Source: Oscillospiraceae bacterium
GTDB taxonomy: Bacteria; Bacillota; Clostridia; Oscillospirales; Oscillospiraceae
Assembly: GCA_016293265.1 (NCBI GenBank)
Contig: JAEDEN010000036.1
Location: 1 to 17,771 of the forward strand
DNA: 17,771 nt
Direction of reading: 5' to 3'
Positions 1-5,398 of this stretch are shown one piece after another (position 1 is the first letter of the stretch; the number at the start of each line of letters is the position of its first letter). The notes under the pieces were generated by a model. It was given only the letters and a program-made list of their open reading frames with translations. It was not told the DNA's origin and did not search any database. A program made the translations under genes and the position numbers.

Positions 1-911
1 CCCGCATCCTGGAGGCCTCTGCCCGCCTGCTGTCCGGTACCTTCCTGACCCCCGTGCTGGTGGGCAACGAGGAGGACATCAAGAAGGCCGCCGAGGACCT
101 GGGCCTGAACATCCGGGGCGCCGAGATCGTGGATCCCGCCACCTTCGCCGAAATGGACAAGATGGTGGACACCATGGTGGAGCTGCGTAAGGGCAAGATG
201 ACCGAGCAGCAGTGCCGCGCCGCGCTGATGCAGGCCAACTACTTCGGCACCATGCTGGTGAAGATGGGCTATGCCGACGCCCTGCTGGGCGGCGCCACCT
301 ACTCCACCGCCGACACCGTCCGTCCCGCCCTGCAGATCATCAAGACCAAGCCCGGCAGCAAGATCGTGTCCTCCTGCTTCATCCTGGTCCGCGAGGCCGC
401 CACCGGCGACCGCGAGGTCCTGGCCATGGGCGACTGCGCCATCAACATCAAGCCCACCGAGGACGAGCTGGTGGAGATCGCTCTGGAGACCGCTTCCACC
501 GCCAAGGTCTTCGGCATCGATCCCAAGGTCGCCTTCCTGAGCTACTCCACCCTGGGCTCCGGCAAGGGCGAGGATGTGGACAAGATGCACAACGCCTGCG
601 CCAAGACCCAGGTGGCCGCTCCCGATCTGGCCATCGACGGCGAGCTGCAGTTCGACGCCGCCGTGTCCCCCACCGTGGCCAAGACCAAGTGCCCCGGCTC
701 CAAGGTGGCAGGCTACGCCAACACCTTCATCTTCCCCGACATCAACGCCGGCAACATCGGCTACAAGATCTGCCAGCGCATGGGCGGCTTTGACGCCTAC
801 GGCCCCATCCTGCAGGGCCTGAACGCCCCCATCAACGACCTCAGCCGCGGCTGCAACGCCCAGGAGGTCTACTCCATGGCCATCATCACCGCCGGCCTGG
901 TGAACGACTGA
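1..911 (+). CDS. pta: phosphate acetyltransferase, 3' part
   Basis: Phosphotransacetylase interconverts acetyl-CoA and acetyl phosphate, the first step of acetate formation in fermenting cells; it is cytosolic. The reading frame is open from base 3 to the stop at 909-911, giving 302 visible residues. The family is usually about 330 residues, so roughly 25-35 N-terminal residues lie left of the window. The GTG at 54 is inside the gene and is not a start. Family features seen are the segment around ANYFGTMLVKMGYADALLGG, the GATYSTADTVRPALQIIKT motif, the SYSTLGSGKGEDVDKM region and the C-terminal part with SKVAGYANTFIFPDINAGN and GCNAQEVYSMA. It ends at a strong hairpin and converges with the lacI-type gene. 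Whether ackA lies upstream cannot be seen. Identification is firm. Confidence 0.95.
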   Translation, partial: RILEASARLLSGTFLTPVLVGNEEDIKKAAEDLGLNIRGAEIVDPATFAEMDKMVDTMVELRKGKMTEQQCRAALMQANYFGTMLVKMGYADALLGGATYSTADTVRPALQIIKTKPGSKIVSSCFILVREAATGDREVLAMGDCAINIKPTEDELVEIALETASTAKVFGIDPKVAFLSYSTLGSGKGEDVDKMHNACAKTQVAAPDLAIDGELQFDAAVSPTVAKTKCPGSKVAGYANTFIFPDINAGNIGYKICQRMGGFDAYGPILQGLNAPINDLSRGCNAQEVYSMAIITAGLVND

Positions 912-950
912 GCCCGGCTACATAGCCCCCGTCACAAGACAAAAAAAGGA

Positions 951-980
951 AAAGGGACGCTGCGGTGCAGCGTCCCTTTC
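951..980 (+). terminator. terminator hairpin after pta
   Basis: A perfect 13-bp stem (951-963 with 967-979) closes on a 3-nt loop 40 bases after the pta stop. Its 3' arm ends in TTT and then CAGTTT, so the U-tract is short. Confidence 0.8.
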
Positions 981-1037
981 AGTTTGCCCCCGGCGGCAGG
1001 GCGCCTTTTTTGGCCTCCTATTTTGTATTCCCGGCAT

Positions 1038-1069
1038 AAAAAACCTCCCCCGCCGGAGGACGGGGGAGG
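1038..1069 (-). terminator. rho-independent terminator of the LacI-family gene
   Basis: Read on the minus strand, CCTCCCCC and GGGGGAGG (1062-1069 with 1044-1051) form an 8-bp GC stem with a 10-nt loop. It is followed at once by six T's (complement of 1038-1043), 8 bases after the regulator's stop codon. Confidence 0.85.
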
Positions 1070-1076
1070 GGGAGGA

Positions 1077-2093
1077 TCAGCGCTCGGAGGGCACCCAGCC
1101 CTTGGCTGATTCGTGGGGGCGGTAGGCGGAGGTGAGGACCTTTTCAAACACCGGTTCGTCGGGGTTTTCGATGCGCCGGAGGATCTGCTCGCCGGCACTG
1201 CGGCCCAGCTCCTCCACCGGCTGGACGATGCAGTCCATCTGGTTGGTATAAAGCTGATAGAAATTGGAATCATAATCCACAAAGCTCACCAGGTCGATGT
1301 CCTGGGCAAGCTGGATGTTCTTCTTGTGGAGGTAGATGATAGTCTCGGAGGCCATCAGGCCCTGGCAGACCACAATGCCGTCGCACTTCTGGGCCAGGAG
1401 TTCGTCCAGGCAGGCCTGGGCGCTGTTTTCCATGGAGTCGCCGTAGCGGATCAGCTCTTCCTCCTGGGCCAGCTCGCAGTCCGCCACCGCCTGGCGGTAG
1501 GCGTTGATGCGCTCCTTGGTGGAGGAGAGGCGGGGCAGGCCGCCGATGATGCCCACCCGCCGGTCGCCCTTGGCGGCCAGGCGGCAGATGCTGCGGTAGA
1601 TGGGCTGGAAGTTGGACACGCAGATGGAGGAATACTTCTTCGTCTCAAAGGTGCGGTCCACCAGCACCACCGGGAACCCCGCCGGGATCAGGCGGTCCAG
1701 GCGGTCAAAGTCGTCCATGGTGCTGGCGATGAGGAGCCCGTCCACCAGGCCGGCGGAGAGGAGGCGGATGTTCTTCTCCTCCCGCTCCATGTTCTCCTTG
1801 GTGTTGGCGATGATGAGGTGGTAGCCGTGGGCGGAAAGGCAGGTTTCCACCGATTCGATCATGGTGCCGAAGAACTTGTTGGAGATATCGGGCACGATGA
1901 AGCCCACCGTCTTTTTCTTGCCGGTGCGGAAGCTCCGGGCGGAGGCGTCGGGGGTATAGCCCAGCTCCGCGATGGCGCGGAACACCTTTTCCTTGGTCTC
2001 CTCGGAGACATAGCGGGTGGAGTTGATGGTGTGGGATACCGTGGCCGTGGAAACGCCCGCCAGGCGGGCCACATCGCTGATCGTAACCTTCAT
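1077..2093 (-). CDS. LacI-family transcriptional regulator
   Basis: DNA-binding repressor or activator of the LacI/GalR family, 338 aa, the usual length. The N-terminus holds the helix-turn-helix (about residues 3-24, MKVTISDVARLAGVSTATVS), followed by the hinge (about 47-58) and a periplasmic-binding-protein-like effector domain from about residue 62. The start is set at 2093 because AAAGGAAG lies just upstream; an in-frame ATG at 2138 lies inside an operator and has no ribosome site. The hinge reads ARSFRTG, with Phe55 where most family members have the Leu that wedges into the operator centre. It is transcribed divergently from gap, from a TTGACG/TATACT promoter with two operator copies downstream, which suggests autoregulation and control of gap. 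The effector is unknown; a sugar or sugar phosphate is typical of the family. Confidence 0.9.
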   Translation of the reverse strand: MKVTISDVARLAGVSTATVSHTINSTRYVSEETKEKVFRAIAELGYTPDASARSFRTGKKKTVGFIVPDISNKFFGTMIESVETCLSAHGYHLIIANTKENMEREEKNIRLLSAGLVDGLLIASTMDDFDRLDRLIPAGFPVVLVDRTFETKKYSSICVSNFQPIYRSICRLAAKGDRRVGIIGGLPRLSSTKERINAYRQAVADCELAQEEELIRYGDSMENSAQACLDELLAQKCDGIVVCQGLMASETIIYLHKKNIQLAQDIDLVSFVDYDSNFYQLYTNQMDCIVQPVEELGRSAGEQILRRIENPDEPVFEKVLTSAYRPHESAKGWVPSER

Positions 2094-2103
2094 AGTCTGC
2101 TTC

Positions 2104-2137
2104 CTTTTGCGTAAACGCAGTTTTGTTTGCGTAATCA
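2104..2137. promoter_or_regulatory. tandem LacI-type operators before the regulator
   Basis: Two 14-bp sites centred on CG, at 2104-2117 (CTTTTGCGTAAACG) and 2124-2137 (TGTTTGCGTAATCA), lie with centres exactly 20 bp apart, about two helical turns. The first matches the reverse complement of the site before gap at 13 of 14 positions, the second at 11 of 14. They lie between the regulator's promoter and its start codon, where a bound repressor would block elongation or initiation. Binding by the adjacent LacI protein is inferred. Confidence 0.65.
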
Positions 2138-2152
2138 ATTAGTTTATATCAT

Positions 2153-2181
2153 AGTATAGGCCACGGGGGGGCATCCGTCAA
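2153..2181 (-). promoter_or_regulatory. promoter of the LacI-family gene
   Basis: On the minus strand TTGACG (2181-2176), a 17-bp spacer and TATACT (2158-2153) make a strong sigma-A promoter, 5 of 6 in each box. Transcription would start near 2146, about 50 bases before the ATG. Confidence 0.8.
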
Positions 2182-2297
2182 GCCCTTTTTCCCCCTATTT
2201 CTCCTTCTTTTTCAAAAATAAGCCACAATATTATCAAAAATAGACAGTTTTCCACCGGCATTGTTATTTGAATTAACGATTGCCAAAAGAAAACGCA

Positions 2298-2303
2298 TAT
2301 GAT
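2298..2303 (+). promoter_or_regulatory. possible -10 box of gap
   Basis: TATGAT at 2298-2303 is the best -10 match in the AT-rich stretch before gap. No good -35 sits 16-18 bp upstream; TTAACG at 2273 would need a 19-bp spacer. If it is used, the operator at 2334-2347 lies about 25-35 bases downstream of the start of transcription. An activator-dependent or differently placed promoter is possible. Confidence 0.35.
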
Positions 2304-2333
2304 ACACTTGGGATACTGAATTTCGAAGCAAAT

Positions 2334-2347
2334 CGTTTACGCAAACG
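2334..2347. promoter_or_regulatory. LacI-type operator before gap
   Basis: CGTTTACGCAAACG is a dyad centred on CG with 6 of 7 base pairs symmetric. Its first 12 bases recur, inverted, before the neighbouring regulator gene (2106-2117). LacI-family proteins bind such CG-centred dyads. It lies 60 bases before the gap start codon, in the leader or at the promoter. Confidence 0.7.
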
Positions 2348-2407
2348 TTTTGTCCTCCCGGGTCGGGAAGCGATCTGCTCTAATTTTGAAAGGAGTTCTG
2401 CAGAACT

Positions 2408-3418
2408 ATGAGCATCAAAGTTGGTATCAATGGTTTCGGCCGTATCGGCCGCATGGTTTTCCGCGCCAGCCTGAATCACCCCGAGATCGAGATCGTGGGC
2501 ATCAATGACCTGTGCCCTGCCGAGTACCTGGCCTACATGCTGAAGTACGACACCATGCACGGCAAGTGCGACGCTGAGATCGGCCACACCGAAAACGCCA
2601 TCGTGGTCAACGGCAAGGAGATCCCCGTTTCCGCCGAGCGCAACCCCGCCGACCTGCCCTGGGGCAAGCTGGGTGCTGAGTACGTGGTGGAGTCCACCGG
2701 CCTGTTCCTGACCAAGGAGAAGGCTCAGGGCCACCTGGACGCCGGCGCCAAGAAGGTCATCATGTCCGCTCCCTCCAAGGACGACACTCCCATGTTTGTC
2801 TGCGGCGTGAACCTGGATAAGTACACCAGCGACATGAACTTTGTCTCCAACGCTTCCTGCACCACCAACTGCCTGGCTCCCATCGCCAAGGTTCTGAACG
2901 ACAACTGGGGCATCACCGATGGCCTGATGACCACCGTCCACTCCGTCACCGCCACCCAGAAGACCGTTGACGGCCCCTCCATGAAGGATTGGCGCGGCGG
3001 CCGTGCTGCCACCGGCAACATCATCCCCTCCTCCACCGGCGCCGCCAAGGCCGTGGGCAAGGTCATCCCCGAGCTCAACGGCAAGCTGACCGGTATGTCC
3101 ATGCGTGTTCCCACCCTGGACGTGTCCGTGGTGGACCTGACCGTCAACCTGGCTAAGCCCGCCAAGTACGAGGAGATCTGCGCCGCCATGAAGGCCGCCT
3201 CCGAGGGCGAGCTGAAGGGCGTCCTGGGCTACACCGACGAGGCCGTTGTCTCCAGCGACTTCCTGGGCGACACCCGTACCTCCATCTTCGACGCCGATGC
3301 CGGCATCGCTCTGACCGATACCTTCGTGAAGGTGGTCTCCTGGTACGACAACGAGATCGGCTACTCCAACAAGGTCCTGGAGCTGATCGAGCATATGTAC
3401 ACCGTGGATCACAAGTAA
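2408..3418 (+). CDS. gap: glyceraldehyde-3-phosphate dehydrogenase (NAD-type)
   Basis: Converts glyceraldehyde 3-phosphate, NAD+ and phosphate to 1,3-bisphosphoglycerate in glycolysis; a cytosolic tetramer in this family. The 336-aa length is typical. The NAD-binding fold starts MSIKVGINGFGRIGR, and GINDL (31-35) with an acidic Asp34 after the second strand points to NAD rather than NADP. The catalytic cysteine is Cys151 in NASCTTNCLAP, and the C-terminal SWYDNEIGYSNKVLEL segment is intact. AGGAG at 2391-2395 lies 12 bases before the ATG, rather far, with a perfect 14-bp palindrome (2394-2407) between. The gene stands alone, ended by a strong terminator, so it is not in the gap-pgk-tpi cluster seen in many Firmicutes. 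Control by the adjacent LacI-type protein is inferred from shared operators. Confidence 0.97.
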   Translation: MSIKVGINGFGRIGRMVFRASLNHPEIEIVGINDLCPAEYLAYMLKYDTMHGKCDAEIGHTENAIVVNGKEIPVSAERNPADLPWGKLGAEYVVESTGLFLTKEKAQGHLDAGAKKVIMSAPSKDDTPMFVCGVNLDKYTSDMNFVSNASCTTNCLAPIAKVLNDNWGITDGLMTTVHSVTATQKTVDGPSMKDWRGGRAATGNIIPSSTGAAKAVGKVIPELNGKLTGMSMRVPTLDVSVVDLTVNLAKPAKYEEICAAMKAASEGELKGVLGYTDEAVVSSDFLGDTRTSIFDADAGIALTDTFVKVVSWYDNEIGYSNKVLELIEHMYTVDHK

Positions 3419-3442
3419 GAGATCCCCGCTTCCGCATCAGAA

Positions 3443-3480
3443 AAACGACCCTCCGGGCAGCCGCCCGGGGGGTCGTTTCT
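3443..3480 (+). terminator. terminator of gap
   Basis: A 16-bp stem (3443-3458 with 3463-3478, one G-U pair) closes on a 4-nt loop 24 bases after the gap stop. The arm ends CGTTT, followed by CTGGTTTTC. Confidence 0.85.
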
Positions 3481-3540
3481 GGTTTTCGGAAAGGGCCCGG
3501 CTGCCGGGAGGGGAAGAGGGGGGCGGGAAAGGCGGCCCAT

Positions 3541-3563
3541 AAAAAAAGCGGCCGGTTGGCCGC
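3541..3563 (-). terminator. second terminator downstream of the ncRNA
   Basis: On the minus strand GCGGCC-AACC-GGCCGC (3563-3548) is followed by seven T's (3547-3541). It comes right after the T-tract of the hairpin at 3564-3606, making a tandem stop for leftward transcription. Confidence 0.75.
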
Positions 3564-3606
3564 AAAAAAACACATCCCCCCACTCGCTCCAGCGGCGAAT
3601 GGGGGG
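3564..3606 (-). terminator. rho-independent terminator of the ncRNA
   Basis: On the minus strand a 12-bp stem (3606-3595 with 3587-3576, one G-U pair) with a 7-nt loop is followed by ATGTG and then seven T's (3570-3564). The six C-G pairs at its base make it very stable. Confidence 0.85.
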
Positions 3607-3888
3607 CTTACTGATGGATCGGATCGTACATTGGACCGTACCTCACATCTCTTAAATTCTCAAGGTTCCTTCCGTTTCAGAAAACATCCGCAGGGGTGGT
3701 AACTTTTGCTTGCCAATTCTTGAAACAATTTGTGTCACGGTTCGTTGAAGCGCGTGCGTCTCATCATAGTGAGGAGGTTTCGTCTTTGGTCGCGTTGAAG
3801 TCACTTGTGAATGCTGTTTTCTGTTTTCCAAAACGGTCAGTTGGGAGACATCCAGGCTTCTTAGCCCATGGGACTCACTCCTTTCTGT
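3564..3888 (-). ncRNA. structured non-coding RNA, family not identified
   Basis: This transcription unit of about 320 nt has its own promoter and terminator and no credible protein. The only long minus-strand frame (83 aa, 3652-3903) begins inside the promoter and has no ribosome site. Transcription should start near 3888. A long-range helix is visible: CCGUUU (3836-3831) pairs with AAACGG (3677-3672), and AGAAAACA (3822-3815) with UGUUUUCU (3686-3679), enclosing about 130 nt. Smaller hairpins include GGCU-AAGA-AGCC near the 5' end and CUCA-CUAUGA-UGAG in the middle. The 8-mer CUUCAACG occurs twice, 50 nt apart. Nothing it could regulate in cis follows, since gap faces it tail to tail. I found no tmRNA tag, no RNase P core GAGGAAAGUCC and no SRP domain IV motif. 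6S RNA, raiA RNA or a Clostridiales-specific RNA remain possible. Confidence 0.6.
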
Positions 3889-3894
3889 ATCTAT

Positions 3895-3923
3895 AATGTA
3901 CAATACTTTTGGCGGTTTGTCAA
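3895..3923 (-). promoter_or_regulatory. promoter of the ncRNA
   Basis: A perfect TTGACA (3923-3918) on the minus strand is followed after 17 bp by TACATT (3900-3895); CATTAT at a 19-bp spacing is an alternative -10. It lies between the stop of the FliB-like gene and the RNA. Confidence 0.65.
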
Positions 3924-3991
3924 TCCCGTTTGTGGATTTTTACCATTTGCACAAGGATAAAGCGTTTGCCTATGGCAAGGCGCACAAAAGG

Positions 3992-5011
3992 CTATGCCAG
4001 CTCCGCCAGGAAGCGTCCCAGGGACAGCCGCCCATCGGCGCAGAAGGCTTGCTGCAGGGCCAGGAGGTTTTCCCCGCTGTGCTCCACCTCCCGGGAAAAA
4101 AGCCGCAGGGCCTCTCCAAGGCCCACCAGGCTCCCCAGCCGCGCCGCCGTCAGGGTGCCCAGCACCGCCAGCTCCACCCGGGAGAGGAGGTCGCCGTCCG
4201 CCACGGCCTTGCAGAACCAGCGGAAGAGGAAATAGGCGCAGATGCGCTCCAGGGCGGGGGCGTGGTCCTCCAGGGAGAGGCCGGGGGCGCTGCGGCCCGC
4301 CTCCAGCAGGGCAGGCCAGTCCCGGCCCAGGCACTCCAGCTCTCCCAGCACCTCCAGGGCCGCCGGGAACAGGCCCTCCCCCTCCGCCGCCACCCCGGTC
4401 TCCGCCGGAAGGGAGGCGGCGGCCTCCGCCAGGCCATAGAGGTCCTCTTCCTCCCCCTCGTCCAGGGCGGCCTGGGCCTCATTGGCAAGGAGCAGCAGCC
4501 AGGCAAGGCGGCTGCCCAGGGGCAGCGCCCGGTGCGCCAGCAGCTCCAGGCAGGCCTCGCGCAGGGCGTAAAGGGGCCTCAGCTCCGCCGGGACTCCGCC
4601 CCCCGCCTCCGTCACCGGGAAGCGGAGAGGCTCCTCCGGGGCCAGCAGAAGGGCGTTTGCCGCCGGGCAGGAGGCGGAGAGGGTGATCTCCCGCACCGGG
4701 CCGTATTCCTCCGTGAACCGGGGATGGCTGCGGCAGGTCCGGCTGGTGGCCTCCTCCCCCAGAAGGCGGTGGATCTGGCAGAGGTTTTCCCCGTCCAGAA
4801 AGGGGCACCGGCCCCCGTCCAGGGCAAAGCAAACCTCTCCCTCCCGCTCCGTCATGGCCCGGCGGAGCTTCTCCCCCAGGGGGCCCGGCACCGTGCGGTA
4901 GCGGGCCGCTGTCTCCGGGTCCAGCACCACCTCCCAGGCCTCACAGCAGCTATGGGGGCAGTCCCCCGCAAGACAGCGGAAGGCCCCGTAATAATCCGGT
5001 ACGCGCACCAT
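3992..5011 (-). CDS. FliB-like cysteine-rich protein (putative lysine N-methylase family)
   Basis: This 339-aa protein resembles proteins annotated as flagellin lysine-N-methylase. The N-terminus has the family pattern DYYGAFRCLAGDCPHSCCEAW with Cys13, Cys18, Cys22 and Cys23. More cysteines follow in CPFLDGENLCQIH (Cys69, Cys78), TCRSHPR (Cys93) and SCP (Cys114), the set thought to bind a metal or Fe-S cluster. FliB proteins methylate flagellin lysines, but no flagellar gene is in view, so the true target may differ. The start at 5011 follows AAAGGGGG; the frame runs upstream to 5104 without a better start. The C-terminal two thirds are Leu/Ala/Glu-rich and probably helical. It is divergent from the ferredoxin gene. 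Family membership is fairly sure, function is not. Confidence 0.7.
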   Translation of the reverse strand: MVRVPDYYGAFRCLAGDCPHSCCEAWEVVLDPETAARYRTVPGPLGEKLRRAMTEREGEVCFALDGGRCPFLDGENLCQIHRLLGEEATSRTCRSHPRFTEEYGPVREITLSASCPAANALLLAPEEPLRFPVTEAGGGVPAELRPLYALREACLELLAHRALPLGSRLAWLLLLANEAQAALDEGEEEDLYGLAEAAASLPAETGVAAEGEGLFPAALEVLGELECLGRDWPALLEAGRSAPGLSLEDHAPALERICAYFLFRWFCKAVADGDLLSRVELAVLGTLTAARLGSLVGLGEALRLFSREVEHSGENLLALQQAFCADGRLSLGRFLAELA

Positions 5012-5075
5012 GCCCCGCGCCCCCTTTCTATGGATATATTTTGATATATTTATATGTGTGGAATCCTTTTTCTGT

Positions 5076-5104
5076 ATTGTAAGCCCCTTTCTCCGGATGC
5101 GCAA
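5076..5104 (-). promoter_or_regulatory. possible promoter of the FliB-like gene
   Basis: TTGCGC (5104-5099), a 17-bp spacer and TACAAT (5081-5076) on the minus strand; the -10 is good and the -35 weak. The leader of about 57 nt that follows contains two copies of GATATATTT on the plus strand (5033-5051). Confidence 0.4.
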
Positions 5105-5163
5105 GGGTGAAGGGGCCCAAAACGGGGCATACTGGCTGTATCCTGACAGAAAGGAGCGCGGAA

Positions 5164-5343
5164 ATGAGAGCGACGGTGAATGAAAACTGCATTGGCTGCG
5201 GCCTTTGCGCCGGCACCTGCCCCGTGGTGTTCGTCATGGGGGACGACGGCTTCGCCAAGGGCGGCGAGGTGCCCGACAGCGACCTGTTCAACGCTCAGCA
5301 GGCCCGGGACGGCTGCCCGGTGGATGCCATTGACATCGAATGA
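5164..5343 (+). CDS. mono-cluster [4Fe-4S] ferredoxin
   Basis: A small cytosolic electron carrier of 59 aa. CIGCGLC gives Cys9, Cys12 and Cys15, and the fourth ligand is Cys51 in DGCPVDAI; Cys19 (TCP) is the extra cysteine seen in many single-cluster ferredoxins of this type. The second cluster motif of the 2[4Fe-4S] class is missing, so it carries one cluster. The start at 5164 follows AAAGGAG with good spacing; the frame could extend to 5107 but those residues are not ferredoxin-like. The acidic MGDDGF and NAQQARDG stretches are typical. It stands alone, divergent from the FliB-like gene and convergent with the SLH gene. Its redox partner cannot be told from the context. Confidence 0.9.
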   Translation: MRATVNENCIGCGLCAGTCPVVFVMGDDGFAKGGEVPDSDLFNAQQARDGCPVDAIDIE

Positions 5344-5348
5344 GAAGA

Positions 5349-5374
5349 AAGGGCGCCGCGAAAGCGGCGCCCTT
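5349..5374. terminator. bidirectional hairpin between ferredoxin and SLH gene
   Basis: A perfect 11-bp stem (5349-5359 with 5364-5374) capped by GAAA lies between two convergent genes. The T-tracts are weak: TTACC on the plus strand, TTTCTTCTC on the minus strand. Confidence 0.6.
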
Positions 5375-5398
5375 ACCATATGCTGTTTCTTCCGGTCC

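Noticed and set aside
2094..2138. 15-residue N-terminal extension of the LacI-type regulator
   Set aside because: The extra residues are encoded by the operator region and lack a ribosome site; the helix-turn-helix begins at the ATG at 2093 with AAAGGAAG in front.
3564..3888. tmRNA, RNase P RNA or SRP RNA identity for the ncRNA
   Set aside because: No tag-peptide frame, no GAGGAAAGUCC core and no GGAAGCAGC-type SRP loop were found.
3652..3903. 83-aa minus-strand ORF within the proposed ncRNA
   Set aside because: Its start lies in the promoter region, it has no ribosome site, its composition is not protein-like, and the region shows RNA helices and a terminator.
3896..5044. 382-aa plus-strand ORF opposite the FliB-like gene
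   Set aside because: It is a mirror of the GC-rich coding strand, rich in Gly, Arg, Gln and Pro, with no family motif; the minus-strand gene has clear Cys motifs and a ribosome site.
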